DNA of 64,000 nucleotides, from the NCBI GenBank assembly GCA_012861695.1, contig JAAOOA010000169.1, forward strand, positions 399,501 to 463,500. Reading direction: 5' to 3'. Numbering within the stretch: the first letter of the stretch is position 1; the number at the start of each line of letters is the position of its first letter. Origin of the DNA: Trematomus loennbergii. Its lineage: Eukaryota > Chordata > Actinopteri > Perciformes > Nototheniidae. The position numbers and the translations under genes are program-made. The notes beneath the pieces are model-generated. The model was given only the letters and a program-made list of their open reading frames with translations, searched no databases and was not told where the DNA came from. Positions 19,107 through 31,415 of this stretch are shown piece after piece.

Positions 19107-19541
19107 CCTGGGTAACAGATCCAAAGGCGTCTGTAAATAAAAAGTCAGAGGACCTAGGATTGAACCCTGTGGTACACCACAATAAATACAGACCAACAGA
19201 GTAATATTTTATAAAGATAAGAACAAAAGCAATCAAAACTTGAGTGTGTGATGTGTACCAGTTTATTGAGAGAGGTGATTTCAAGTGTTTGATCAGTCAG
19301 TAAAAAAATAAATAACAATGACGGGCGTTAACGTGAAGTCAGATTAGTGAGAGGTGTTTCATCGAGAGAGAAATCTTTTAAAATATCTTAATCTAAAAAA
19401 TTTCTTCATACCCAACATTTAAAAGGTCTTGAACACCACAACACAAGCTGCTGTTCCAATAGAACCTATGATCACATTGTGCTTAGAGATAAACTGAATC
19501 CAATGAAAAAGTGAGAGGACAAGGATTGAACCCTGTGGTAC
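19107..19541. repeat. V-spacer repeat
   Basis: GVPQGS-like fragment at 19146-19180, and a second one beginning at 19507 that is split by the solo LTR. No gene is seen. Confidence 0.6.
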
Positions 19542-20153
19542 TGTTACGCTCTCCGAGAGCTTACAGGAGTGAACCCACAATGCTGAACACGATGGAGAGG
19601 AGAGAGAGTTTATGAGGCAAAAAGGTTTATTGTCCAAAACCGTTTTATACTGACAACGGAGGGATTGGATAATCCACAAAATCCAGGACCAGGGATTGTC
19701 TCCAGTGGAGGAGCGGAGGTCCGAAGCCGGGGATCCGGAGCTGGCAAGAGCGAGCAGGCTGGAGCAGGTGTGCGTGGAAGCACAGAGGAACACAGACGAG
19801 GGGTTGGAGGCTGGACGTGGCAGGCAGAGGAGCAGGCAGATGGATACTGAACAAAAGAGAGCAAAGGATAAACAGGAACAAAGAGAGTTTAGTTTTGCTA
19901 ATAGCTAAAGACCAAGACGTTTACCAGCGTGGTGAAATGACGAACTGGTGAATACTGGTGAAGGAACGGCTATATATGCAGGTGAAGGTGAGTAGTTGTA
20001 ATCAGGATGACGAGCAGCAGCTGAGGAGGTGAGTTGGCTGAATCAGAAGTGGGTCAGCCACGCCCAGCCAGGAAGACAAACACACAGACAGACAGACAAT
20101 AACAAACACAAAACAAAGGGGAACAGAAGGAGGGAGAACTGCAAATCCTCACA
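19542..20153 (-). mobile_element. solo LTR
   Basis: 612 bp bounded by TG...CA with a 5-bp target duplication GGTAC (19537-19541 and 20154-20158). No internal region. A TATA-like CATATATAG on the minus strand near 19970 suggests minus orientation. It is not homologous to the Ty3/gypsy or retroviral LTRs elsewhere in the window. It splits a GVPQGS-like fragment. Confidence 0.85.
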
Positions 20154-21131
20154 GGTACACCACATGAAATCACAGACTGACAGAAAAACATATTTTAAGT
20201 CCATGGAGACCAGTGTTGTGTCGGTCGCGAAAGAGCCGGCTCTTTTAAGTGAACGACGGGAGCCGGCTCGTGCCGCGAACGAGAATTTTTTTTCGTTTTT
20301 TCTCGTTAAGTAATACAAGACAGAATTATATGATGATCTCTGCGTTACGGGTGCTCCGTGAATGCATGCATGCAGTGACATGTAATATCCAAGGATTAGA
20401 GACTGTTGGATGTTGCTGTTTTGAGCATTGCAATATATTTATTTTCACTATGTTATTTATTTATGATTATCTTTAGGCTCAGCAAAGATTTGAGTTCAGC
20501 TGTCTGCTGTCTTTTTTTCTTTATTTATAGTGAAATAGAGTCCTGCTGTTTTGTTAGGGCTTTTTCTTTAAATACAATTTTTAAATGTCGATACAGTAGC
20601 TGTCCTTTTTTTAAATGTCTATGCTTACGTTGTTACAGGTGTTGCTATCTGCTTTGTGTAGCGTGGTTCTACAAGCAAGTCAGTGCATTCATTGGGTTGT
20701 ATCAGAGAGTTACAAGGGTCTGTAAATGCATTGGCCACAGCAAATCATTTATATTAAAAATAACATTTTCAATAATGTATTGAATACTGTATTATTCAAT
20801 AAATTATTCAGGATATATTGATAATTTAAGTGATATATGTGTACACTAGGGTGTAACGGTATACGTATTCGTATCGAAATTATTCGGTATGGGCCCTTCG
20901 ATTCGGTACACGTGTGTACCGAAGTGTACCGAACGAATATAACGTTAAACGTAAAAAATTGAGAACGTGAACAACTTTTTGGAAGTAATCTCAGGTGCTG
21001 CGTCGCAGCATTCAGTGTAATTTTCTCCCATTGGGTTCAACGCGTCATAGAGCAACCAAGTCATTTCATTGGACGAGAGGCTGAGAGCAGGGATGCGTTC
21101 AAATTTAGTCAGTAATTGAGGAACTGTCGAA

Positions 21132-21618
21132 ATGGCGAACGCAGATAAAGTTGAGCTCAAAAATCTCCAGCATCATTGAAGTCTCCGGTTTGGGAACGTT
21201 TGGTTTCGCAGTTACGTACAAGGATGACGGACAAACAGTTGACCGAACCAAAGCTGTTTGTCTGCATTGTTCAACTAACATTGGTTACGCGGCTGGTAAT
21301 ACATCAAACTTGCACACTCATTTGAAAAGGCATCACCCGAATGTGAATATCACCGGTACCAAAAGAAAAAAGACTGAAGTGCAAAACCCAACTCCCACTA
21401 GCATTTAAGCCTCCACCACTCGCAAAAAAGTTCAGACCGAGCCAAAGCTATTACAAACGCCAATATCCTTATGTTGCCATGTTAGCAAAGCGCTACTGGC
21501 TGTATCTGCTACCTCTGTCCCTAGAGAGAGGGTGTTCTCCACAGCAGGAGACATTGTTAGTGCCAGCAGATCTGCCCTTTCGGCAAGCAATGTGGACAAG
21601 TTAATCTTTCTTTAAAAA
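21132..21618 (+). pseudogene. hAT BED-finger/dimerization remnant, copy B
   Basis: Same gene as at 16275 with more frameshifts. The BED finger part (FAVTYKDDGQ, CLHC, SNLHTHLKRHH) is readable from about 21200 to 21370; the dimerization part follows to the retroviral insertion just downstream. Confidence 0.7.
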
Positions 21619-21629
21619 AACATGAAAAT

Positions 21630-22193
21630 TGTTAGAAATTAAAATCAATGTTTAATAGCATAATTAGTCTAAATATATCGTCAGTTTAAAAGCTGTTTTA
21701 TTGTGAAAAACCCGGAAGTTCGAAAATGTCAATGCCAAGCTTTTATTCTGAAAATCCTTCATATCCGGTCAGTATGTAGCATGTCGCTAACAATGTTTTA
21801 AACTATTACAGCTGTTTATAAGGTATTAAATAGAAAGTCATGACAGAGATAAGGAGGAGAAAAGGCTTAGGAAGTAGGCAGGAATACAGAATGTTGAAGT
21901 CCTCTGTTTTTACGCGATGTCGAACATCGAAGACCGAGGAGGCGTACCCCTATCTGCACAGCGGGAGGGAACGAGAGAAGATAAAGGAGATCGGGGAGGA
22001 GAAGACCAGACTTCTTCTTCGCTGCAGCCTCACGAGAGACATAACCGGCTTTGTCTTTTTTTTCCCTTACCCTCTGCTTGTTGTATCATCGTGCCATTTA
22101 ATTAAACTCAACCAATTTGAACCTTTTCGGAGACTCCATTAGTCTCTTCATTCTAAGCTCCTCTCCTGGGCGCGAGAACATCGAATACTTCCA
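21630..22193 (+). mobile_element. 5' LTR of endogenous retrovirus
   Basis: Begins TGTTAG and ends near CCA. It is repeated at 30283-30850. The flanking AAAAT (21625-21629) is repeated after the 3' LTR. The right end is uncertain by a few bases. Confidence 0.8.
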
Positions 22194-22534
22194 AAAGTTG
22201 GTAACCACGCGCAGGACCTCGTCGATCCGGGAGAACTACCAAGCCAGCTGTTCAACGGATCCGCGGCCCTCCGTCAGACAACAAGAGCTCACACACAGTG
22301 GTAAGAAGAACCGGTTAAATCAAATCTTCACTAGTTTATGCAGGAAACTTTAGGTTTGTGTTTTGATGGCGGCCAGCGGATCCGGAGAATAACTGTGCAT
22401 TTAATGTTAAACAAGCTAAATTAAGAAGCATAGACAACACGTGGCGCTATTTTAGGGCAAGCAGGGGTGAGTCTATTTTTCTTTTCTTTGTTCACTAACA
22501 CTGCATGCTTCTAACAAAAATTTGAAAGCGCTTT

Positions 22535-22686
22535 GGGCGTTAAAGTTGCTTAGGCAATACATTTAAAAACACCACGGGTGTTAAAGTTGCTTAGGGCAAT
22601 ACATTTAAAAACACTACGGATGTTAAAGTTGCTTAGGGCATACATTTAAAAACGCAACGGGCGTTAAAATTGCTTAAAGGGCAATA
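22535..22686. repeat. 41-bp tandem repeat in retroviral leader
   Basis: About 3.7 units starting GGGCGTTAAAGTTGCTTAGG and ending in ATTTAAAAACACCAC. Confidence 0.85.
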
Positions 22687-23130
22687 AAGTCGTTTCGGAC
22701 GGCAGTGATTATACTATTGTGTGTTTTTACCAGACATTGCGGGTGGATTACGAAGGAAGTGCAGCATTCGTGCATTGGATATTCTAATAGTGTTTGGATA
22801 GCGTCCCATTTTGTCCCATTATATTGCGTGTTAAACAGCAACAGATAATCACCAGACTTTAAAGTCAAATATTACGTCATTGGCCGATGATGTAAGGGCT
22901 CCTCATGTTAAATAGGATATCTCTAGGATAAAGCCCATATTCATAGTAAACTAGATAGAAATGTTATTTCGTATATAAAGTGTAGTTTTGTGTTGTATTT
23001 TTAAACTTTGCTCTACCACACCAGTGTTTCCATTTTGTCCATTTAAAGATCACCGCCATTATTGATCTCATCAGTGAGAACCACATGGTGTATTATTTCA
23101 ACATCTCTTTGTTCTGGGGTCAGAGTTTGA

Positions 23131-24060
23131 AATAATCAGTAGCCATCTTGTTTTGACCTCATTTCAACAAAACACAGGGCAGTTGCCATTTCGTGAAATG
23201 CAAATTCAAGGACTCCTTTGTTCTTTGTAATCCATGTGGTTTCACTCCCATGAGGCCAAGTCCTTTATCTGACCTCCATCTTGTGAAGAACAAACCATTC
23301 TTCTTGTCTCAGTTGGATTTAGTCTTTTGCTAAATCAGGTTATCTATACATATTGTTGTTGGACTTTGGTGGTTGTAAACAAAGATTATTATATATTTTC
23401 AGCAGTATTTTCTCAGATTGGACTTAAAGCCTTCCTATCTGATTTTTTGAAATATTTGTGTTTGCAAACGTGTTTTGGCTTGTTATGTTTTACTGTTTAA
23501 ATCATATTGTGTTTTTCCTTCCCATTTGATTTTGAAATATTGGTGCTTGCAAACGTGTTTTGGCTGGTTTATGCATTAATGTTCAAATCATATTGTTTCT
23601 CCCTCCTGCTATAATCAGTAGCCATCTTGTTTTGACCTCATTTCAAACAAAACACAGGGCAGTTTGCCATTTCGTGAAATGCAAATTCAATTTGCTCCTT
23701 TGTTCTTTATAATCCATGGGGTTTCACTCCCATGAGGCCAAGTCCTTTATCTGACCTCCATCTTGTGAAGAAAAACCATTCTTCTTGTCTCAGTTGGATT
23801 TAGTCTTTTGCTAAATCAGGTTATCACCATATTGTTGTTGGACTTTGGTGGTTGTAAACAAAGATTATTATATTTTCTCAGCAGTGTTTTTTTTCTCAGA
23901 ATGGAGTTTAAGCCTCAATCTGATTTTTTGAAATATTTGTTTTGCAAATGTGTTTTTGGCTTGTTTATGCTTTACTGTTTAAATCATATTGTGTTTTTCC
24001 TTCCCATTTGATTTTTGAAATATTTGTGCTTGCATATTGTTTCTCCTTCCATTTCAAAGG
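23131..24060. repeat. tandem duplication of about 480 bp
   Basis: Unit 1 at 23131-23610 and unit 2 at 23611-24060 both start with AATCAGTAGCCATCTTG and share the same order of blocks. They lie in the non-coding leader of the retrovirus. No frame is seen. Confidence 0.8.
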
Positions 24061-24549
24061 TATTTTTTAGAAAAATAACCTTCTTCTTGTTACATAGAAG
24101 TCAGTTTTAGAACAGCGCACTCTGCTGGTTGTACAGAATTGTTGCAGAATTACAATTATATGCTGAAGTTTATTTCTCACGTGTTATAGATAAACACATA
24201 CTTCATCACACACAGATAGAATTACAGGTGTTCCTGATTTTAAGATAAGAAACCTTACATAATAGTCTTTCAACTTAGACTATAGAATATTCAACCACCA
24301 TATTTTATTTTTTACATTTTATAACATTTGCATAATCTCATGCACATACATTTTTATTTTTTACATTTTATAATTTTAATTATTAATTTACTTTATTAAT
24401 TCAAAAAAAAATAAATAAACTGATTTAAGGTTAAGTACGTTAACTACTGAAGACATAGGATACTTTTATAAAGGAATACAAAGGTACTATTCAGAGATTA
24501 GTAATACATCTTTGATAATTTAGTAATTTCATCCTAGTATTTGAGAAAC

Positions 24550-25330
24550 ATGTCACCAAAAGACACTAAGTTAAGAGCATTCGCAGTTCCAGGCTCAACT
24601 GCAGATATCAAGGAAAGGGTAAACATCAGATCAGATGCTACAACATATCCAAATGATAGACAGAAGACATGGAACCAATAGAGAAACTGTTTAAACAGTG
24701 GCAAACAAGAGGATTGATTCCAGCAGATGACCAACCTGGACCAACAAAAGCCCATAGAAGAGCAGTACTCGACTATGAACATGAACAATGCCTAAAACAG
24801 CTAAATGTATGGAGGGAAGCTGAACAAAGGTTTATAAGAGTTACAAGTCTGATACTCCTCTGGAATGTGCCAGCCTATTGACAGACAGCATAAATGTGGT
24901 CCGAATAGCAGACCTGCCAGTGAGAATAGAATTCGCAGAAGAAAGATGACAAGAAAGAGAAAACACAAAAGACAGAGCGGGAAGCGCTACAACTAAGACT
25001 TTTGAAGATACAGGTAGCGGAGAAAGACACAGAGGCTTGTAGGAACAAGACAAGGAGAAGGGAGGAGAAGCTTTCAGAGATAGCCATAGAACCAGAGAAG
25101 CAGGCCAGACACCTCCAACAATTCAAGCTCAGGAAGAACCAGAGAAGGCAGGCCAGACACCTCCAACAGTTCAAACTCAGGTAGTGCCTGAGATTCAGGT
25201 GCAGAATCAACAAAGAGGTGGAAGACGTTTCCGGTTTGAGGGATGTTACTGTTGCAGCCAAATGGGCCATTGGTCCAGAGATTGTCCGCAACACAAATGC
25301 TACAAGTACTAGAACATTGCACCACACAGC
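24550..25330 (+). pseudogene. retroviral gag remnant
   Basis: Short broken frames, for example 24669-24881. The one clear landmark is a CX2CX4HX4C zinc knuckle at 25244-25285 (Cys, Cys, His, Cys in order, with GHWSRDC). A charged coiled region precedes it (25002-25184). Several stops and shifts separate the pieces. Confidence 0.6.
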
Positions 25331-26860
25331 AACAAGCCCCAAACAACGGCCCTCCACACAGTTACCCCAGGGGAGGTTTCCATGACTACAACAGAGGCAG
25401 GGGGTCTCAGGATGTCAAAGAGGAACAGGATGTCCAAATATGAAGAAGGACATTTTGAAATCCAGCCACATAGAGCCATATCTGTCACCACAGGGAGGAG
25501 AGGTGGAATGTTATTTAAAAAAAATCATGACTAGCATATTGAATTTCAATATAAAACATCCACAGATTAGTAGAAGAACATTAAAACATAGTAGAACATT
25601 TAGCAGACTATTTTTGTAATTATGAGAAGGAAAGACATTACGAGTGATGTTGTTCCCCCACACAAAACTATTGTGTCCACACAGCTAGTGAGGTCAAGAC
25701 GATGGGTTTTGCACCCAAAACATGAAGAGGAAAAACCTAGCACTCGCCCAAGAGGGAGGGTCTTTACCAAGTCCTCCTGTTTACACCGACTGCAGTTCAA
25801 GGGGCGAAGATACACCTGATGTGGAGCTGTTGAGACCTGAAAACAGAAACCCAATTCTGCTGTGGTGAAGTCTGGCTACAAAGGGAGGTGTTTCGATAGG
25901 AACCACTTGTCTCAAACCAGTGAAGAAGTCAACATGAACCCAGCAGAACTAGAGTGACTGTTGGCGGGAGAACAGTGACAGGGTGACAGAAACTGGCACA
26001 ACATAGATAGACCCCGTCAGAAGACCGGGGCTGTGTTTTAAAGGGGAACTTCATTCATTGTTAGTTGAAGTATAGTTTTTTTTTTTTTTTTTTTTTTTTT
26101 TTAGTCAAACAATTATGTGATATATGGAGTAAGATTACATTTTCTGATAAACACATTTCTATAATCGGTCTGAAGTGTCTGTTTTAAGGCATGAGATGCA
26201 AACTAAATAACATAACACTGAGCTTGGATGAAGAAGTTGTAGGGTTTTTACAACAGTTTCAAGAATCAGTCTTTATTTATTAAGTGAATTTGCTGATTTA
26301 TAAAGTAGTGCATAAGGCAATATCTCATTTTCAGTGAGGGGCACCAGCCCTTCATGTTCTTCTGCGTGTAACCCTCTGTGAGAATAGTTCGTACTTTCCC
26401 TCTAGTTTAAAGAAATATTATTTTGTCATGATATCTTTGTTCAGCAGTGTCAGCCAAGCCTCTAATCCTAGAGCTATTGAGACGCATTAGCAAAACCAAG
26501 GGTGTTGTTTTTTTCCGCAGCAACAATGATACAGAATACCATGACAAAAGCCATTATAGAACTAACAACAAGTAAACTATTTTTGTGCTAATGGCAGATT
26601 GTTAGTGAATATGCATTTATAACATAGGAAGACGATACATCACACAACATCTTTGTACGCCTGTGGGGTACACGGAGAATTTATATTTATTTACTACAAC
26701 GTTATGGGTTTTCCATGTCCTATTCATAATAGAGTAATCATTGCAATATTAATTGAGCATTTTATGCTCAAAGGAGGGAGCGTCATGATTATACAGATAT
26801 ATTGATTTCGGTGACGTTGTAGTTAATAAATAACATGTTGTCAACAATGGGTTCATAACA
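25331..26860. other. unrecognised retroviral interior
   Basis: Expected position of protease and reverse transcriptase, but no DTG/DSG or YXDD motif was recognised. A 65-codon open stretch at 25622-25819 has no recognised domain. A 27-base poly-T run lies at 26076-26102. Confidence 0.4.
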
Positions 26861-26869
26861 ACAAAAGGT

Positions 26870-27262
26870 ATACCAAAGCTTGGGCCTCCTCCAAGGAGGG
26901 ATGGTCCAGTTTTAGATATTAGACAAATAGAAGTAGATGAATATGTCAGAGCTCTGAGTAATATTTTCCAAGTTTTGTCTACACAGGCTAGGAAAAACTG
27001 CACAGATACCAGACGAGACATCAGAAGAGACTCCTGTTCGGCCGGTGATTGGGTGAGGGTGAAAGTTCACAATAGACAGTGGGCTGATCCCCGGTGGTCG
27101 GAACCGTGACAAGTTGTAAAGAACTTCACACGCCGGTTTAAAGGTAAAGAAAAAGGAGCAAATTGACACCACCTCACACATTGTCACCCTTCACTGGCAC
27201 TTCCAGAAAAATTATTGGAAGCTAGGACTGATTTGGCAGAGCTGGAACAAAACAATAAATAG
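26870..27262 (+). pseudogene. retroviral integrase C-terminal remnant
   Basis: The sequence encodes a helix-like stretch (EVDEYVRALSNIFQVL) and then the SH3-like DNA-binding end of a retroviral integrase (GDWVRVKVH, followed by a PRW motif), ending near THCHPSL. At least two stops or shifts interrupt it. Catalytic domain absent. Confidence 0.65.
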
Positions 27263-27437
27263 AAATATGATTAAGATAGCAACAGCTCAAAAGACGAATT
27301 GTCTTTAGAGTTTTATAGATTGTACACTAAAGTGAAAACCTATTTTGTTTTTTCACCTGAAAAAGAGTCCAACGTTTTGTTTCTATTTTCGTACACGTTA
27401 TTTTTGTACTAATTTACATTTTATAACTGACACAACC

Positions 27438-27785
27438 ATGGATAAATGTCAAGAACAAGCCAAAGCAATTGTGGGTTCCCTAGGGATAAGAGTCAGAATA
27501 GCATTGTTGATTGTGCTCATTACACTTGGCACCTTTCTGGTTGGATGGGGAGTACAATATCATGAAAGACATGGATCCATTAGTTCACTCGTAGAAAATG
27601 CCCACATCACTAACAAACAACCAGCTGTGTTTCAGAGACTTTCACTTATCCCCAGAGCCAAAAGATCAGTTGAGCAACAAGAGAAGGAGTTAGAAATACT
27701 CGTTCCCAAAGAAGAGGAGGTTACAATCAAGATGAATCACCCCCCCTTTATGCAGTTCTTGTATCAAATGATGAGATGGGTTTAA
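27438..27785 (+). CDS. env-like N-terminal frame with membrane anchor
   Basis: 115 codons from an ATG in strong context (ACAACCATGG) about 180 bp after the integrase remnant, the expected place of env. One hydrophobic segment lies at residues 17-38 (IALLIVLITLGTFLVGWG). A basic RAKR site at about residue 80 could be a furin-type cleavage site. It stops soon after. The rest of env is not recognisable. Assignment rests on position and layout only. Confidence 0.4.
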   Translation: MDKCQEQAKAIVGSLGIRVRIALLIVLITLGTFLVGWGVQYHERHGSISSLVENAHITNKQPAVFQRLSLIPRAKRSVEQQEKELEILVPKEEEVTIKMNHPPFMQFLYQMMRWV

Positions 27786-30282
27786 GTGATCGAGATATGT
27801 AAGTGATGGGGTTTTGCAAATTAGGGGAATCTCCAAATACACTGATCCATGTTTTAGTCTGTACCAGAAACACCCCCCGTTAAGACTATGGACAACCGAC
27901 TGGTGACCTGAGCACAATTTTGAAAAGTTATTACAGTAGAAACAGGTACTAACCCACGAGGACAACTGTATGTACAAACTCTATGAACAAAATTCCCCAA
28001 CAGATTGTGGCGACAGTGCACAGATGTATCCAGTCACAAAAGTTACTATTGCTCTAAGTAATAGTGAGATTTAAAATATTCGAGAATATATGGGGACGTC
28101 CTTTTATAGTGTGTGAAATATTGGTGCTTGAAACATGTAAGTATTTCAATTTATAGAAGAAAATGGTTTCCTGAAAAGAGTTATTTGGAGTAGATGTGTT
28201 ACAGTGGCTGAAAGCAATGTTTAGGGATATAGTAACATTATTAGTATCAATTAATTGTGTTTAGATGGCATTTAACAACTAAAACAGATATTATGATTAG
28301 AAAATAGAGTGGAGAAGGTTGGATTTACTTTACCTCAGTGTGTTAGAATTTCTATAGGTAATGCGTCCCGAGACCTGGACTCTCTCTCTCTGCCTGTCAG
28401 ACTGTTACGACCCCTATCAGACAAAAGACCTCACTACAGGAGACTCGTCCTCCTTCTCCATCGAACAGACAGAACCAGAGCTGAACAACAACGACAAGAC
28501 TGCATCCAGAACCAGACAGCATGCTGACATAAAGAGGCATACTCTCATCAGTCGCCACAGGACATGAAGTTCCAAGCTGAGCCACGAGATTTGGCACAAG
28601 AGCAGAGTGTGGGACATGAGAGCAGAATGAGTCCTCCATACAACAGCGAAGAGACTGTAAAGAAGGAGATGAAATGCAAAGCAGTTGGGCCACTGAAAAG
28701 AGTAACAGCGGAAGGATTCAAGAGCTGATGGACTGAGGAGAAGACGGAACCAGAGGAGTTGGCAATGGTCTAACAGAATGTGAGGGGGTCGTGGCTTGAG
28801 ACAACAAGAGGAGGAGATTGATTGATTACGGGAATTAGTGAGTTTATACATAAACACACTTATTCACAAACAAACTTGAATTGACTTGATAAATACGTAA
28901 AGACAAAAAGATTTATTAGCCATGAATTAATAAATTGGTAAATTAAAATAGTAATAAGAGAGAAATAATCCTAAAACACACTGAGGGTACTATGAGATAA
29001 AGGGGCAGACATGATGGAAATATTCATTACACTTTAAGCAGTGAGTGTTTTGGGACTTAGGAGTACAGAGTAGAACTATTTTTCAATCTTTCCATCATGT
29101 AAACGAATTATTCCCTAAGAGATTTTATTCATGGGTGAATTTGGTAGAGATCTAATGTGTTTACAATATTGATCTACAACTAAAGGGATAGTTTTAGTGA
29201 CCACTCTATAAGAGCAGACAAATCTGTGTTTGTTGGACGATGTTAAAGGGAGAGCTAATACCAAGCCAAATATAGTATCCAATCTAAAGTATTGTTTTTT
29301 CGCCATTGTAGCATAGTTATTACCATAGGATAACTGTTAAGGTGGAAATAAACATTTGTTTGTCCAATGTAGAGTTTTAAAGGACACTGGGCAAAGAGCG
29401 ATTGCAATTTAATTTTGGAAAAAGCAATATAATTGGGAGTAATACATGCGGGGCCTTGGATCACTCATTGCAATGATGCATATTTTTACAAGGATAGCAT
29501 AGGGGTGCCCAGGGGAGTGCTAGATGTTGTAGTTGCATTCCATGTACCCGCACCCTAACGTACCAATTGATCACCACGGCCTTTTCTAGAGAACATATTA
29601 CTTTCATACTTTAAAAAGTATGAAAGGGGGGAGGTACATTTCTCATAAGGGAACAGTTTCAATTGCTAGCTGAACAAGAAGACCCAACCCATATACAGAT
29701 ATTGATGAAATGATAACAGTGTGTAAATGATGTTAAATGATATGGATGATAAATGATGAGATTGTTCAAAGAATGTCCAAATGATGTGATACTTCAAATG
29801 ATGAAATCATTTGAAGGAAGAACCAGCTACAATGCTAATATGAAGGGAATCAATGCAATTTACTATACTATTCCAAGATGGTGTATTCTTTATTACTTTA
29901 TACTATTCCAATGGTGTATTTTTTATTTACTTTGTACTATTCTAAAAAGTTTGTTTCTTTTATACTTTGTAAAAACAAGTGCCTAACACTGAATGTAGTA
30001 TGAGAAGGATTTCTGTGAAAGGAGGGAGTAAGAAATGTTCTGATACCAAGCTAATTGCTGCTATTTGTGATATTGAATGTTAACACTAGAAGTTATGCAC
30101 AAAGAAAACTTTTATGTTTGAAGACCAGCCAAAGTATTTTTTGTATTTTTGATGATGGTTATTTAAACCATTCCATTCTGATTGTATGTTTTTGATATGA
30201 GTTATGTACTATGCAAAGTTCAGATGAAGAACTCATTAATTTCAGTATTGTGTTCACACTTAAAAGGTGTGAAAGGAGGGAT
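27786..30282. other. non-coding retroviral 3' region
   Basis: AT-rich sequence between the env-like frame and the 3' LTR with only short frames. No domain was recognised; presumably decayed env. Confidence 0.5.
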
Positions 30283-30850
30283 TGTTAGAAATTAAAATCA
30301 ATGTTTAATAGCATAATTAGTCTAAAATATATCGTCAGTTTAAAAGCTGTTTTATTGTGAAAAAACCCGGAAGTTCTCATAAAATGTCAATGCCAAGCTT
30401 TTATTCTGAAAATCCTTCATATCCGGTCAGTATGTAGCATGTCGCTAACAATGTTTTAAACTATTACAGCTGTTTATAAGGTATTAATAGAAAGTCATGA
30501 CAGAGATAAGGAGGAGAAAAGGCTTAAGGAAGTAGGCAGGGAATACAGAATGTTGAAGTCTCTGTTTTTACGCGATGTCGAACATCGAAGACCGAGGAGG
30601 GCGTACCCCCTATCTGCACAGCGGGAGGGAACGAGAAGAAGATAAAGGAGATCGGGAGGAGAAGACCAGACTTCTTCTTCGCTGCAGCCTCACGAGAGAC
30701 ATCACCGGCTTTGTCTTTTTTCCCTTACCCTCTGCTTGTTGTATCATCGTGCCATTTAATTAACTCAACCAATTTGAACCTTTTCGGAGACTCCATTAGT
30801 CTCTTCATTCTAAGCTCCTCTCCTGGGCGCGAGAACATCGAATACTTCCA
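30283..30850 (+). mobile_element. 3' LTR of endogenous retrovirus
   Basis: Matches the 5' LTR closely with several small indels. It is followed by AAAAAT and then the right half of the hAT element. Confidence 0.8.
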
Positions 30851-31415
30851 AAAAATACAATGACAAGCATGCAAGTCCTAATGTCAGCTGGCTGCTTAGG
30901 GGAGTACTAGTACACTACAGTTCAAATACAGATTATTTCAGTTCATCGAAATCTGCACCTTAATGTTTATGTTATTATATTTTTGTATTTATTTGAGTGA
31001 ATACATTATTTACAGTTTAATAATAATTAAAAACCCCAACAAATATTTTATGTTTTGAGATCATTTTTTCTGCTGTACCGAAAACGTACCGAACCGTGAC
31101 CTTAAAACTGAGGTACTGTACATACCGAACCGAAATGTTTGTGAACCGTTACACCCCTAGTGTACACATATAAATCATTAGTCAAAATAGGGCTACATTT
31201 GACTGAATTATAAAAGGTATATATTATAAAAGGTATATATTCGGGACCCCCTTGAAAACGAGATGTGCATCTCAAGGGGTTTATCCAATAAATGAATTTC
31301 TATATATATATGTGGTAAAATGAAGAGCCGTTTGGGAGCCGAAAGAGCCGGCTCTTCTTGGTGAGCCGAGCCAAATGATCCGGCTCACTAAAAATAGCCG
31401 GAATTCCCATCACTA

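Larger units (their letters stand above)
21630..30850 (+). mobile_element. decayed endogenous retrovirus
   Basis: A 9.2-kb provirus with two LTRs of about 565 bp, a purine-rich tract GAAAGGAGGGA just before the 3' LTR, a gag remnant with one CCHC knuckle, the C-terminal end of an integrase, and a short env-like frame. Protease, reverse transcriptase and RNase H were not recognised, so most of pol is deleted. The single CCHC and the GDWVRVKVH integrase tail resemble gamma/epsilon-type retroviruses; an exact class cannot be set from this. It is not functional as it stands. Confidence 0.8.
20847..31159 (+). mobile_element. inner hAT element, copy B, interrupted
   Basis: TIR TAGGG(G)TGTAACGGT at each end with the GTGTACAC duplication. 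The left TIR has lost one G. It is interrupted at 21630-30850. Confidence 0.8.
20211..31415. mobile_element. outer hAT element, copy B, with nested hAT and retrovirus
   Basis: Left end CAGTGTTGTG preceded by ATGGAGAC (20203-20210); right end CATCACTA followed by TGGAAAC, so the 8-bp duplication has one change and one lost base. This is the only copy with both ends. It holds the inner hAT (20847-31159), which is itself split by a 9.2-kb endogenous retrovirus. Confidence 0.8.

Noticed and set aside
22535..22686. CRISPR-like array (41-bp spaced repeats)
   Set aside because: Repeats are contiguous without unique spacers and lie in a vertebrate retroviral leader; an ordinary tandem repeat.
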